Source: Alphaproteobacteria bacterium (GTDB taxonomy: Bacteria > Pseudomonadota > Alphaproteobacteria > Micavibrionales > UBA2020). Taken from it: 35,818 nt of DNA. Where the stretch lies: positions 1 to 35,818 of the forward strand of contig WGNE01000049.1 in the NCBI GenBank assembly GCA_016124645.1. Direction: 5' to 3'. The position numbers and the translations under genes are program-made. This document shows, in pieces, positions 6,803 through 16,621 of the stretch; position 1 is the first letter of the stretch, and the number at the start of each line of letters is the position of its first letter. The notes beneath the pieces were generated by a model, which saw nothing but the letters and a program-made list of their open reading frames with translations, made no database searches and was not told the DNA's origin.

Positions 6803-7771
6803 ATGAAGCGTTTCCTGAAGTTTCTTGTTTTGGCGGTCCTCGGCTTCGCGCTGGGCGCGGGTGCGGCATGGCTCGGCAACCGCGGCAACGGCCCCGCGAC
6901 GCCGGCGCCGGTGACGACGGCCGCGAAAAACGGCGCGGACAAGAACGCGCCCGTGAAATCCATCCTGCAGACGGACGACAAGGGCAACATCGTCATGCCG
7001 GAAAAACCGCTGAAGCCCGCGGATGCGGAGATGGCGGGCAAGATTTCCACGCCGGAGAACAAGGCGGAGGACGACAGCAACCTGACGGGCGTCGAGAAGA
7101 TCATCGCCGACCAGACCCTGACCGGCGGCCCCGCCGACCCCGACAAAGCCAAGAAGGCGGACAACACGGAACCCGCCGCTGCGGATAGCGACGATGTGGG
7201 CGACAAAGCCGCCGCCGGCAAGAAAGTCGTGACCATGCCGACGGGCGTGGGCGAGGGCTATTTCTCCCTGCTCGACCAGCGCGGCAACCCGGTGACGGAA
7301 AAATCATGGCCCGATAAATACCTGCTGGTGTTCTTCGGCTTCACCCATTGCCCGGACATCTGCCCGATGACCCTGCAGCGCATGAGCGACGTGCTGGACA
7401 AGCTGGGCGACGAGGCGCAGCAGGTCCAGCCGTTGTTCATCACCGTGGACCCCGCGCGCGACACGCCCGACGTGCTGGCCAAGTACCTGTCGAACTTCAA
7501 CAAGCAGATCCTCGGCCTGACCGGCAGCGAGACGCAGGTGCAGGACGCGGAGGAGGATTTCAAGGTCTATGCCAAGAAGGGCGAACCGGACAAGAACGGG
7601 GACTACGACGTCACCCATACCAGCTACGTCTATCTGATGTCGCCCGGCGGCAAGATGGCCGAGCTGTTCAAGGCCGGCGAGACGGTTGACGAGATTCTGG
7701 CGAAAATGAAGCCGCATCTGGCCAACCCGGACATCAACCGCACCGCGCCGCCGGCGCCAAAATTGCCATAA
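6803..7771 (+). CDS. SCO1/SenC family copper chaperone with long linker
   Basis: The protein has 322 residues from the ATG at 6803. Residues 1-25 are a membrane anchor (MKRFLKFLVLAVLGFALGAG). The thioredoxin-like Sco domain spans about residues 145-310. Copper ligands are present: C183 and C187 in HCPDICP, and H272 in THTSYVYL; FFGFTHCPDICP and ITVDPARDTPD are family signatures. Sco proteins deliver copper to the CuA centre of cytochrome c oxidase in the periplasm. A roughly 115-residue Lys/Asp/Ala/Pro-rich linker between anchor and domain makes it far longer than usual (about 200). An in-frame ATG at 6737 would bury the anchor. No oxidase gene is in the window. Confidence 0.9.
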   Translation: MKRFLKFLVLAVLGFALGAGAAWLGNRGNGPATPAPVTTAAKNGADKNAPVKSILQTDDKGNIVMPEKPLKPADAEMAGKISTPENKAEDDSNLTGVEKIIADQTLTGGPADPDKAKKADNTEPAAADSDDVGDKAAAGKKVVTMPTGVGEGYFSLLDQRGNPVTEKSWPDKYLLVFFGFTHCPDICPMTLQRMSDVLDKLGDEAQQVQPLFITVDPARDTPDVLAKYLSNFNKQILGLTGSETQVQDAEEDFKVYAKKGEPDKNGDYDVTHTSYVYLMSPGGKMAELFKAGETVDEILAKMKPHLANPDINRTAPPAPKLP

Positions 7772-8030
7772 TTTTGGCTTATTTTCGATAAGTCGCACGA
7801 TTGCTTCCGTCGCTGGATTTTTATGCCGCAGGCATAATGATTTTGTTGAATAGAATCTTCAAACCGTGCTAAATGCGGCAGCAATGAACTGAAGTCCGCG
7901 TGTCGGACGAGGACTGAAACCCGTCGGCGCACATTATATACCGGTGATGCCGCCGATGACCGGGCAGGGCTTCGGCCCGGTATGAAGCGGAAATTTCAGC
8001 GTAATTTACCAGAGTGGAGAGGGCTTAACT
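7772..8030. other. Intergenic region upstream of the F1 operon
   Basis: These 259 bp contain the promoter and leader of the atp operon. I see two hairpins: TATGCC-GCA-GGCATA near 7823-7837, and ACCGGGC paired with GCCCGGT near 7960-7982. No convincing small gene or RNA family is visible. A TATATA-like run lies near 7935. Confidence 0.4.
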
Positions 8031-8624
8031 TTGGCAGGGCAAACAGGAAATCAGGATATCGCCAGACGCTATGCGGCGGCTTTTTTCTCGCTTGCGCAGG
8101 AACAGGGCCAGCTCGACAAGGTTTCGGCCGACCTGAAAATCGTCCGTTCGCTGCTGGATGAAAGCGGCGATTTCTCCCACTTCGTGACCAACAACACGCT
8201 GCGCCGCGCCGACCAGATCGTCTCCGTCGTCGCCATCGCCAAGCACCTGAAGCTTTCGGAACTGACGGAAAAATTCCTCGGCGTCGTCGCGGAAAAGCGC
8301 CGGCTGCTCGCGCTGGGCGCCATCATCGCCGCCGTGCAGGACATGATCTCCGACTTCAAGGGCGAGGTCGTGGCCCATGTCACCGCCGCGCAGGCGCTGG
8401 ATCAAGCGCAGATGGACGAGATCGCCGCCAGCCTGAAAAAGGTGCTGGGCAAGGACGTGCAGGTGCAGCTTCACGTCGATGCGGACATCATGGGCGGGCT
8501 CATCGTCCGCGTGGGTTCGCGCCTCATCGACAGTTCGGTGCGCACCAAGCTGGACCGCCTGCACCGCACGCTCAAGAACAACAGTGATTTATCGGATAAA
8601 GCAAAAATGAGAGAGGTAGCTTAA
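8031..8624 (+). CDS. atpH: F1 ATP synthase delta subunit
   Basis: The protein has 197 residues. It starts with TTG (8031), preceded by GGAGAGGG 8 nt upstream, and shows the delta/OSCP pattern: N-terminal helices IARRYAAAFFSLAQEQGQLDKV, central LLALGAIIAAVQDMISDFKGEVVAHVTAAQ, and the C-terminal VDADIMGGLIVRVGSRLIDSSVRTKLDRL signature. Delta joins the alpha3beta3 head to the b-subunit stator. It is the first gene of the atpHAGDC operon; atpA starts 3 bp after its stop, so translation is probably coupled. Using TTG may lower delta synthesis, which fits one copy per complex. Confidence 0.96.
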   Translation: MAGQTGNQDIARRYAAAFFSLAQEQGQLDKVSADLKIVRSLLDESGDFSHFVTNNTLRRADQIVSVVAIAKHLKLSELTEKFLGVVAEKRRLLALGAIIAAVQDMISDFKGEVVAHVTAAQALDQAQMDEIAASLKKVLGKDVQVQLHVDADIMGGLIVRVGSRLIDSSVRTKLDRLHRTLKNNSDLSDKAKMREVA

Positions 8625-8627
8625 ACC

Positions 8628-10175
8628 ATGGAAATCCGTGCAGCAGAAATTTCCTCCATCCTGAAGAGCCAGATTGAAAAATTCGGCGTCGAGGCGGATG
8701 TGGCCGAAGTGGGACAGGTCGTCTCCGTCGGCGACGGCGTCGCGCGCGTCTATGGCCTCGACAAGGTGAAAGCCGGCGAGATGGTCGAGTTTTCGAACGG
8801 CATCAAGGGCATGGCCCTCAACCTCGAAACCGACAACGTCGGCGTGGTCATCTGCGGCGACGACCGCGATATTGAGGAAGGCGACACCGTGCGCCAGACC
8901 GGCGAGATCGTTTCCGTGCCCGTCGGCAAGGAGCTGCTGGGCCGCGTCGTTGACGCGCTGGGCAACCCCATCGACGGCAAGGGCCCCATCAAGTCCAAGG
9001 ACCTCAAGCGCGTCGATGTGAAGGCCCCCGGCATCATCGCCCGCAAATCGGTTCACGAACCCATGCAGACCGGCATCAAGGCGCTCGACGCGCTGGTGCC
9101 CGTCGGCCGCGGCCAGCGGGAGCTGATCATCGGCGACCGCCAGACCGGCAAGACCGCCATCGCCGTCGATACCATCCTGAACCAGAAGGACATCAACAAG
9201 GGCGATGACGAGAAGAAGAAGCTGTACTGCGTCTATGTCGCCGTCGGCCAGAAGCGCTCGACCGTGGCGCAGCTCGTCAAGACGCTGGAAGACAACGGCG
9301 CGATGGAATATTCCATCGTCATCGCCGCCACCGCGTCGGAACCCGCGCCGCTGCAATATCTTGCGCCCTACACCGGCTGCACGATGGGCGAATACTTCCG
9401 CGACAACGGGATGCACGCGCTCATCATCTACGACGACCTGTCGAAACAGGCCGTGGCCTACCGCCAGATGTCGCTGCTGCTGCGCCGCCCGCCGGGCCGC
9501 GAGGCGTACCCCGGCGACGTGTTCTATCTCCACTCCCGCCTGCTGGAGCGTGCGGCCAAACTGAACGACGATCTCGGCGCGGGCTCGCTGACGGCGCTGC
9601 CGGTCATCGAAACCCAGGCCGGCGACGTTTCGGCCTATATTCCGACGAACGTGATTTCCATTACCGACGGCCAGATCTTCCTGGAGACGGGCCTGTTCTA
9701 CAAGGGCATCCGCCCCGCCATCTCGGTCGGTCTTTCCGTTTCCCGCGTCGGCGGCGCCGCCCAGACCAAGGCGATGAAGCAGGCTTCGGGCACCATGAAG
9801 CTCGACCTCGCGCAGTTCCGCGAGATGGAATCCTTCGCCCAGTTCGCCTCCGACCTCGACGCGGCGACGCAGAAACTGCTGGCCCGCGGCACGCGCCTGA
9901 CGGAGCTGCTCAAGCAGCCCCAGTACAGCCCGCTCGCCATGGAAGAGCAGGTCGTCTCGATCTTCGCGGGCGTCAAGGGCTTCCTCGACAATATCGCGGT
10001 GCGCGACGTCAACGCCTTCGAGGAGCAGATGCTGGACGAGATCCACAGCAAGAAGGAAAACATCCTTGAATCCATCCGCAAGGAGCAGAAGCTGACCGAC
10101 GACAACGAGAAGGAGCTGACCGCGTTCCTGACCGCGTTCGCCGAAACCTTCGTTTCCGCCCGCAAGGCCGCTTGA
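8628..10175 (+). CDS. atpA: F1 ATP synthase alpha subunit
   Basis: The protein has 515 residues, close to the usual 510. It has an N-terminal beta-barrel, the noncatalytic-site P-loop GDRQTGKT at residues 169-176, the alpha signature [17 protein letters not shown] with its conserved arginine, and a C-terminal helical domain ending [10 protein letters not shown]. Three alpha subunits alternate with three beta subunits in the cytoplasmic head. The N-terminal helix ([20 protein letters not shown]) is the part that contacts delta. Nothing is unusual apart from a GDDEKKK loop after NQKDIN, seen in other alphaproteobacteria. Confidence 0.98.
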   Translation: MEIRAAEISSILKSQIEKFGVEADVAEVGQVVSVGDGVARVYGLDKVKAGEMVEFSNGIKGMALNLETDNVGVVICGDDRDIEEGDTVRQTGEIVSVPVGKELLGRVVDALGNPIDGKGPIKSKDLKRVDVKAPGIIARKSVHEPMQTGIKALDALVPVGRGQRELIIGDRQTGKTAIAVDTILNQKDINKGDDEKKKLYCVYVAVGQKRSTVAQLVKTLEDNGAMEYSIVIAATASEPAPLQYLAPYTGCTMGEYFRDNGMHALIIYDDLSKQAVAYRQMSLLLRRPPGREAYPGDVFYLHSRLLERAAKLNDDLGAGSLTALPVIETQAGDVSAYIPTNVISITDGQIFLETGLFYKGIRPAISVGLSVSRVGGAAQTKAMKQASGTMKLDLAQFREMESFAQFASDLDAATQKLLARGTRLTELLKQPQYSPLAMEEQVVSIFAGVKGFLDNIAVRDVNAFEEQMLDEIHSKKENILESIRKEQKLTDDNEKELTAFLTAFAETFVSARKAA

Positions 10176-10194
10176 CAAGAAAGGCTGACCTGAG

Positions 10195-11112
10195 ATGCCA
10201 AGTCTGAAGGAATTCAGGAACCGGATCGCCAGCGTGAAGTCCACGCGCAAGATCACCTCGGCCATGAAGATGGTCGCGGCCTCCAAGCTGCGCCGCGCGC
10301 AGATGCAGGCGGAGCAAAGCCAGCCCTATGCCAAGCGCATGGCGGCGATGCTGGCGCGCCTGGCTTCCAACATCAACATCGGCGCGCACCTGCCCGTCCT
10401 CATCGCCGGCACCGGCAAGGCCGACGTGCACCTGCTGGTGGTCGTGACGTCGGACCGCGGCCTTTGCGGCGGCTTCAACGGCTCCATCTCCCGTCTCGCC
10501 CGCCAGAAAATCCGCGAACTGCGCGGCGAGGGCAAGCAGGTCAAGCTGCTCTGCGTCGGCCGCAAGGGCCGCGACGCGCTGAAACGCGAATTCGCCGACG
10601 ACATCGTCCATTCCTTCGAGGGGCTGGGCCGCAAGGGGCTGGCCTTCGACGAGGCGGCGCAGGTTTCGCAATACATTCTCGACCTGCTGGACAACGGCGG
10701 CTTCGACGTCTGCACGGTGCTCTACAACCAGTTCAAGTCCGTCATCGCGCAGGAACCCGTGGCGCAGCAGATGATCCCGCTTTCGGTGGAAACCCCCGCG
10801 AGCGAAGGGGCGAAAGAGGAAACGCCCGCCGAGACGGAAGAGAAATCCGGCCCCGTCGCCATCTATGAATTCGAGCCCGGCGAGGAGGAAATCCTCGCCA
10901 GCCTGCTGCCCCGCAACCTTTCGGTGCAGATCTTCCGCGCGCTGCTCGACAGCGCGGCGGGCGAGCAGGCCGCGCGCATGACCGCGATGGACAACGCGAC
11001 GCGCAACGCGGGCGACATGATCAACAGCCTGACGCTGCGCTACAACCGCGCCCGCCAAGCCTACATCACCAAGGAACTTATCGAGATTATTTCCGGCGCC
11101 GAAGCCGTATAA
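10195..11112 (+). CDS. atpG: F1 ATP synthase gamma subunit with acidic insertion
   Basis: The protein has 305 residues; family members usually have about 285-295. The N-terminal shaft helix ([36 protein letters not shown]) and C-terminal helix ([38 protein letters not shown]) are canonical and form the rotating coiled coil. The central Rossmann-like domain starts at [14 protein letters not shown]. An Ala/Glu/Thr-rich, acidic insertion of about 20 residues (198-219, ending TEEKSG) sits in the globular domain before [16 protein letters not shown]. It may face the solvent; its function is unknown. Confidence 0.97.
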   Translation: MPSLKEFRNRIASVKSTRKITSAMKMVAASKLRRAQMQAEQSQPYAKRMAAMLARLASNINIGAHLPVLIAGTGKADVHLLVVVTSDRGLCGGFNGSISRLARQKIRELRGEGKQVKLLCVGRKGRDALKREFADDIVHSFEGLGRKGLAFDEAAQVSQYILDLLDNGGFDVCTVLYNQFKSVIAQEPVAQQMIPLSVETPASEGAKEETPAETEEKSGPVAIYEFEPGEEEILASLLPRNLSVQIFRALLDSAAGEQAARMTAMDNATRNAGDMINSLTLRYNRARQAYITKELIEIISGAEAV

Positions 11113-12585
<1,473 letters not shown>

Positions 12586-12590
12586 CCGAA

Positions 12591-12664
12591 CGGGCCAAAA
12601 CGAACAGGCCAAAACGAACAGGCCAAAACGAACAGGCCAAAACGAACAGGCCAAAACGAACAGG
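12591..12664 (+). repeat. Tandem repeat, five 14-bp units, between atpD and atpC
   Basis: The unit CAGGCCAAAACGAA is repeated: copy 1 (12591-12604) begins CGGG instead of CAGG, copies 2-5 (12605-12660) are identical, and a partial CAGG (12661-12664) follows. It fills the atpD-atpC gap. The unit is not a multiple of 3, so it is not a coding repeat of either gene. The last partial unit supplies the CAGGA Shine-Dalgarno of atpC. Identical copies point to recent slippage. Confidence 0.95.
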
Positions 12665-12675
12665 AATGACGCGAT

Positions 12676-13137
12676 ATGTCTGATGCAGCCGAAACAACAG
12701 CCCATTCGATGACGGAAGACGGCAACGCCGCCGCCTTCCAGTTCGAAATGGTCTCGCCGGAAAAAATCCTCGTCTCCGAGAAGGTGACCATGGTCACCAT
12801 CCCGGGCGAAGCCGGCGATTTCGGCGTGCTCGCGCGCCACGCGCCGCTGCTTTCCTCCCTGCGCCCCGGCCTCGTCACCGTGACGCCGGCGGAAGGCGAG
12901 GTCATGCGCTTCTTCGTGGCCGGGGGCTTCGCCGACGTCTGCGACAACCACTGCGCCGTGCTGGCCGAGCAGGCGACCGACATCGCCGAATTCGACCGCG
13001 CGGAGCTGGAGGAAAAGCTGCGCAACCTGCAAGACGACCTCGCCTTCGCCAAGGACGATACGATGAAGACGCTGCAGGTCAACCGCGAAATCGCGCTCGC
13101 CAAGGCCCGCATCGAGGCGCTCGACCTCGCCGCCTGA
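12676..13137 (+). CDS. atpC: F1 ATP synthase epsilon subunit
   Basis: The protein has 153 residues, about 15-20 longer than usual because of a polar N-terminus (MSDAAETTAHSMTEDGNAAA). The beta-sandwich domain follows: FQFEMVSPEKILVSEKVTMVTIPGEAGDFGVLARHAPLLSSLRPG, the family signature, and FFVAGGFADVCDNHCAVLAE. The C-terminal helical hairpin is present (AELEEKLRNLQDDLAFAKDD). Epsilon inhibits ATP hydrolysis and couples gamma to the c-ring. An in-frame ATG at 12709 would give a more typical length but has no ribosome binding site; 12676 has AGGA 10 nt upstream. Confidence 0.95.
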   Translation: MSDAAETTAHSMTEDGNAAAFQFEMVSPEKILVSEKVTMVTIPGEAGDFGVLARHAPLLSSLRPGLVTVTPAEGEVMRFFVAGGFADVCDNHCAVLAEQATDIAEFDRAELEEKLRNLQDDLAFAKDDTMKTLQVNREIALAKARIEALDLAA

Positions 13138-13168
13138 CGTTTTTCCGTTCAAGCAAAATCAAAAAATT

Positions 13169-13257
13169 CCCTCTCCCCAGCCCTCTCCCGCGAGCGGGAG
13201 AGGGAGCGAACGGCTTTAATCCCCTCTCCCGCAGGCGGGAGAGGGTTAGGGAGAGGG
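13169..13257. repeat. REP-like paired hairpins after the atp operon
   Basis: Two 24-nt hairpins, each CCCTCTCCCGC with GCGGGAGAGGG, lie at 13181-13204 and 13222-13245. Flanking CCCTCTCCCC (13169-13178) and GGGAGAGGG (13249-13257) make a larger inverted repeat that can enclose both. The element resembles intergenic palindromic repeats that occur in many copies in proteobacterial genomes. It lies between convergent genes and could also end transcription. Confidence 0.8.
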
Positions 13258-13320
13258 CCGGACCCGAAGGTTCGGCCGGCGCGCGGACATATTTTATAGC
13301 CTCGGTATGGGTTTCCCTCT

Positions 13321-13338
13321 CCCTCTCGTTGGAGAGGG
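13321..13338. repeat. Third CCCTCTC/GAGAGGG hairpin
   Basis: CCCTCTC-GTTG-GAGAGGG forms a 7-bp stem with a 4-nt loop, made from the same pyrimidine-rich motif as the paired hairpins about 65 bp upstream. It immediately precedes the end of the minus-strand gene at 13353. Confidence 0.6.
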
Positions 13339-13352
13339 GGCCGCAGAGATTG

Positions 13353-13910
13353 TCAGGGCCGCGGCTTTTTGACGATGCGGATGGGCGCCATCGGCTTCAC
13401 GTCGTTTTTCAGGCGCACGTCCATCACCGCGCGCAGGGCCGCGTCTTTTTCTTCCTGCGCCGCCTGCGCCAGCTCCGCCGTCACGCCCGGGCTGTCCATA
13501 TCGACGGCGACGGGGATGTGCTTTTCGAATTCCGGCTTGCCGGCCAGGAAGCCCGCCACGCCGTCGCGGTCGCCGCAGATGACGACCGTGCAGTTCTTCT
13601 TTTCCATCGCCTGCAGCGCGAGCGAGGTGAAGGTCGCTTCCCGTGCGAGCCCGCCGATGCCGGTGACGATGACCAGCGTGTCCTTCGCCTGCTGGAAAAA
13701 GGCCTGCAGCATCTGGTCCGACATCGGCCCGCCGACGCCGATTTCCTGCGGCACGCCCTTCAGCGCTCCCTTGCCGATAAGGGCGCGCGCGTACATCCGC
13801 GCCTGCTCGTTCGCCGCTTCCTCGTCATCCGCCGCGATCGCCTGGCTGGGCGGCCGCGTCCCCTTCGCGGTTTTATCGACGGCCTGTTGCAGGGGCGTGA
13901 CGAGTTTCAT
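13353..13910 (-). CDS. P-loop-less paralog of the adjacent AAA+ protein
   Basis: The protein has 185 residues from the ATG at 13910, which overlaps the stop of the upstream AAA+ gene in an ATGA. Residues 72-140 align by eye with the AAA+ neighbour from Walker B onward: QAKDTLVIVTGIGG against QAKGGVLIIDEIDH, then ALQAMEKKNCTVVICGDRDGVAGFL against ALVELLDKGECVIVMTGYADTTEKFM. The Walker B Asp-Glu is replaced by Thr-Gly (83-84), and there is no Walker A in the N-terminal 70 residues. It therefore looks like a catalytically dead CbxX/CfqX-type half domain, perhaps a regulator or scaffold of its partner. Its C-terminus (DVKPMAPIRIVKKPRP) matches the neighbour's tail. Confidence 0.75.
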   Translation of the reverse strand: MKLVTPLQQAVDKTAKGTRPPSQAIAADDEEAANEQARMYARALIGKGALKGVPQEIGVGGPMSDQMLQAFFQQAKDTLVIVTGIGGLAREATFTSLALQAMEKKNCTVVICGDRDGVAGFLAGKPEFEKHIPVAVDMDSPGVTAELAQAAQEEKDAALRAVMDVRLKNDVKPMAPIRIVKKPRP

Positions 13911-14560
13911 GGCGGCAACCCCTTTTTCATGATATTGAGGCGGCGCATCGGCTTGATGTCGCGCCGCAGGGTGACGTCGGAAAGATTTTCCAGCAGACGC
14001 TCTTTTGCCAGCCGTTCTTCGCGCTCTTTCTTTTTCTGTCTTGCACGCATACGCGCCGCCTTGCGTTCCGCCGGGCTGGTCATGTCGTATTCGGTGCATT
14101 CCGACTTGGTGAAGCTGCGCTCGTTCTTTGTCAGGGTGAAAAGGGTTTGCGCGCGCGCGGCGTGTTCGCGCATGAATTTTTCCGTCGTGTCGGCATAGCC
14201 CGTCATGACGATGACGCATTCGCCCTTGTCGAGAAGTTCGACGAGGGCGCGGCCTATGGCGTCCGGCGTGCGCACGTGGTCGATTTCGTCGATGATGAGC
14301 ACGCCGCCCTTCGCCTGCGCGGCGGCGTCCATCAGGTTTTGCGCATTGTCGAGACGCGATCCGTCCAGCCGGATGGCGGGCTTGTCGGCGATGATGCCTT
14401 CCTCGGCCAGAATCTCCGCATATTCGCGCGCCATGACGGTTTTGCCGGACCGCGGCGGCCCGACGATCATCCGGTGCAGCGACGGGAAAGCATCCATGCC
14501 CAGTTTTTGCCGCTGCGCGGCTTGTTCTATGGTCTTTTCAAATGTATCCGTCAGCGACAT
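13907..14560 (-). CDS. AAA+ ATPase, CbxX/CfqX-like
   Basis: The protein has 217 residues from the ATG at 14560, with CAAGG 7 nt upstream; the longer in-frame start at 14587 has none. Walker A is GPPRSGKT (34-41), Walker B GGVLIIDE (D91, E92), and VIVMTGYADTTEKFM is the sensor-1 region typical of the CbxX/CfqX and EccA-type AAA+ group. The usual C-terminal lid is replaced by a Lys/Arg/Glu-rich helix (about 155-195) and the tail DVTLRRDIKPMRRLNIMKK. Such ATPases remodel protein complexes; the substrate is unknown. It is followed in an operon by its P-loop-less partner and is divergent from the aldehyde dehydrogenase gene. Confidence 0.85.
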   Translation of the reverse strand: MSLTDTFEKTIEQAAQRQKLGMDAFPSLHRMIVGPPRSGKTVMAREYAEILAEEGIIADKPAIRLDGSRLDNAQNLMDAAAQAKGGVLIIDEIDHVRTPDAIGRALVELLDKGECVIVMTGYADTTEKFMREHAARAQTLFTLTKNERSFTKSECTEYDMTSPAERKAARMRARQKKKEREERLAKERLLENLSDVTLRRDIKPMRRLNIMKKGLPP

Positions 14561-14754
14561 CGGTGAGCCTTGCAAGCCTGTCCTCAATTTTCGTCAGTCG
14601 GGTGTATTTTTACAGAAAAACCTTAAATTTACCTGAATCCCGTTGTTTTCAAAGGGGTTATGATGTGCGCGGGGCAGGGGCTTTCATACCGCAGCGCAAC
14701 GGCCTATCTTATTGGACAGGAATTGCAATCACGCAGCTATAAAGGAGAAACGCC

Positions 14755-16248
14755 ATGTCCGGCGCCACCGCCCAGAAAACCGAAGCTCCCGCCGCCATGA
14801 AGCTGAAAGACCCTGCGCTCTTCCGCGACCTTGCCTATATCGACGGGCAATGGGTGAAGGCAGACAGCGGCAAGAGCATCGCGGTCATCAACCCCGCCAC
14901 CGGCGAGGTCATCGGCGCGGTGCCCAACCTTGCGGGCGCGGAAACCAAGCGCGCGATCGAGGCCGCGCAAAAGGCCTTCGAAGGCTGGCGCGCGCTGCTG
15001 GCGACCGAACGGGCGGAGGTGCTGCACCGCTGGACCGCGCTGATGCGCGAGCATCTGGACGATCTGTGCCGCATCCTGACGGTCGAGCAGGGCAAGCCCC
15101 TCGCGCAGGCGAAGGCGGAGATCATGAGCGGCATCGGCTACGTCGATTGGATGGCCGAGGAATGCCGCCGCGTCTATGGCGACATCATCCCCACCCACAA
15201 CAAGACGCACCGGCTGGTGACCATGAAGCAGCCGGTCGGCGTCTGCGCCATGATCACGCCGTGGAACTTCCCTTCCTCCATGATCACGCGCAAGGCGGGC
15301 CCCGCGCTGGCCGCGGGCTGCACCGTGGTGCTGAAGCCTTCGGAAATGACGCCGTTCTCCGCCCTTGCGCTGGCCGAGCTGGCCGAACGCGCGGGCATGC
15401 CCAAGGGCGTGCTGAACATCGTGACCGGCGACGCGCCGCCCATCGGCAAGGAAATGACCGAAAGCCATATCGTGCGCAAGCTCAGCTTCACCGGCTCCAC
15501 CGCGGTCGGCAAGATGCTGATGGCGCAATGCGCGGATACGGTCAAGAAAGTCTCGCTCGAGCTCGGCGGCAACGCGCCCTTCATCATCTTCGACGACGCG
15601 GACCTCGACGCCGCGGTGCAGGGGGCGCTGGCGTCGAAATACCGCAACAGCGGGCAGACCTGCGTCTGCGCCAACCGCATCTTCGTGCAGGACGGCATCT
15701 ACGACGCCTTCGCCGAGAAATTCACCGCCGCCGTGAAGGCGATGAAGATCGGCAACGGGCTGGAGGAGGGCGTGGACCTCGGCCCCATGATCAACATGAA
15801 GGGGCTGGAGAAAGTCGAAAGCCACATCGCGGACGCGACGGAAAAGGGCGGCAAGCTGATGACCGGCGGCAAGCGCCACGAACTGGGCCAGAGCTTCTTC
15901 GAGCCCACCGTGGTTACCGGCGTCACGACCGAGATGAAGTTCTTCCGCGAGGAAACCTTCGGCCCGCTGGCCCCGCTGTTCCGCTTCAAGACGGACGATG
16001 AAGTGGTGAAGCTGGCCAACGACACCGAATACGGCCTGGCCGCCTTCGTCTTCTCCCGCGACATGTCGCGCATCTGGCGCGTGACCGAGGCGCTGGAATA
16101 CGGCATGGTCGGGGTCAACAGCGTCTCCATCGTCTCCCCGCAGGCGCCCTTCGGCGGCTGGAAACAGTCCGGCATGGGCACCGAGGGCTCGCGCTACGGC
16201 ATCAACGATTACCTTGAACTGAAATTGATGTCGCTCGGCGGGGTCTGA
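14755..16248 (+). CDS. gabD: NAD(P)-dependent succinate-semialdehyde dehydrogenase-like
   Basis: The protein has 497 residues, standard for the aldehyde dehydrogenase superfamily. It shows the cofactor region ITPWNFPSSMITRK and the following VLKPSEMTPFSALALAELA, SFTGSTAVGKMLM, the catalytic Glu E269 in LELGGNAPF and the nucleophile C303 in GQTCVCANR. GQTCVCANR and the end PFGGWKQSGMGTEGSRYGI are typical of the GabD group, which oxidises succinate semialdehyde to succinate in GABA degradation. A related semialdehyde substrate is possible. AAGGAG precedes the ATG. It is a single-gene unit closed by a strong terminator. Confidence 0.93.
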   Translation: MSGATAQKTEAPAAMKLKDPALFRDLAYIDGQWVKADSGKSIAVINPATGEVIGAVPNLAGAETKRAIEAAQKAFEGWRALLATERAEVLHRWTALMREHLDDLCRILTVEQGKPLAQAKAEIMSGIGYVDWMAEECRRVYGDIIPTHNKTHRLVTMKQPVGVCAMITPWNFPSSMITRKAGPALAAGCTVVLKPSEMTPFSALALAELAERAGMPKGVLNIVTGDAPPIGKEMTESHIVRKLSFTGSTAVGKMLMAQCADTVKKVSLELGGNAPFIIFDDADLDAAVQGALASKYRNSGQTCVCANRIFVQDGIYDAFAEKFTAAVKAMKIGNGLEEGVDLGPMINMKGLEKVESHIADATEKGGKLMTGGKRHELGQSFFEPTVVTGVTTEMKFFREETFGPLAPLFRFKTDDEVVKLANDTEYGLAAFVFSRDMSRIWRVTEALEYGMVGVNSVSIVSPQAPFGGWKQSGMGTEGSRYGINDYLELKLMSLGGV

Positions 16249-16276
16249 AAAAGCCATATTCCGAACGCGCAAAAGG

Positions 16277-16307
16277 AAAAGCCCGGATGGTCAAAATCCG
16301 GGCTTTT
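16277..16307 (+). terminator. Intrinsic terminator after gabD
   Basis: A 12-bp perfect stem (AAAAGCCCGGAT with ATCCGGGCTTTT) with a 7-nt loop begins 28 bp after the gabD stop and ends in a T run. The A tract on the other side makes it potentially bidirectional. Confidence 0.88.
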
Positions 16308-16311
16308 CGCA

Positions 16312-16621
16312 TAAAACACTTAATGGCGTCTTTGTGTGTGTAAGTGAAGATCCGTCAAGCGTTTAAACTGTGATTATGGATTTGTTGTATGCCGCATCGC
16401 GATTCAAGTCAAGAAAAAATCTTGTCATAAGTAAGAAGCATTCTCATTCGCAAAAACGGTTTTGCGCGTCGGCCGGAAAGACAAAGGCTTACGGCGCTTG
16501 TTCCGCGCGGGCTTACGGCGTTTGCCTCGCACGGTTTTTCCGAAACCGCGCGAGAAAATTAACCTGAACAAACGCGCCGGAAAAAGTTATCATGTGAAGC
16601 AGGGGACTTTTGGGGAATAAC
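16312..16621. other. Gene-free leader upstream of the pseudokinase gene
   Basis: About 310 bp without a credible gene. It holds a near-consensus CtrA-like box TTAA-N7-TTAT at 16363-16377, a half-site TTAACC near 16559, and a 15-bp direct repeat (GGCTTACGGCGCTTG at 16486-16500 and GGCTTACGGCGTTTG at 16510-16524). A 65-codon open frame inside has no ribosome binding site or protein-like composition. Confidence 0.45.

Noticed and set aside
12591-12664. CRISPR-like array
   Set aside because: The 14-bp units are directly abutting without spacers.
14597-14640. CtrA-like box before gabD (TTAA-N7-TGAA)
   Set aside because: Only three of four bases match in the second half, and there is no -10 element at the expected distance.
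16370-16567. A 65-codon open frame before the pseudokinase gene
   Set aside because: No ribosome binding site; composition is basic and repetitive because of the direct repeat, and it lies in the leader region.
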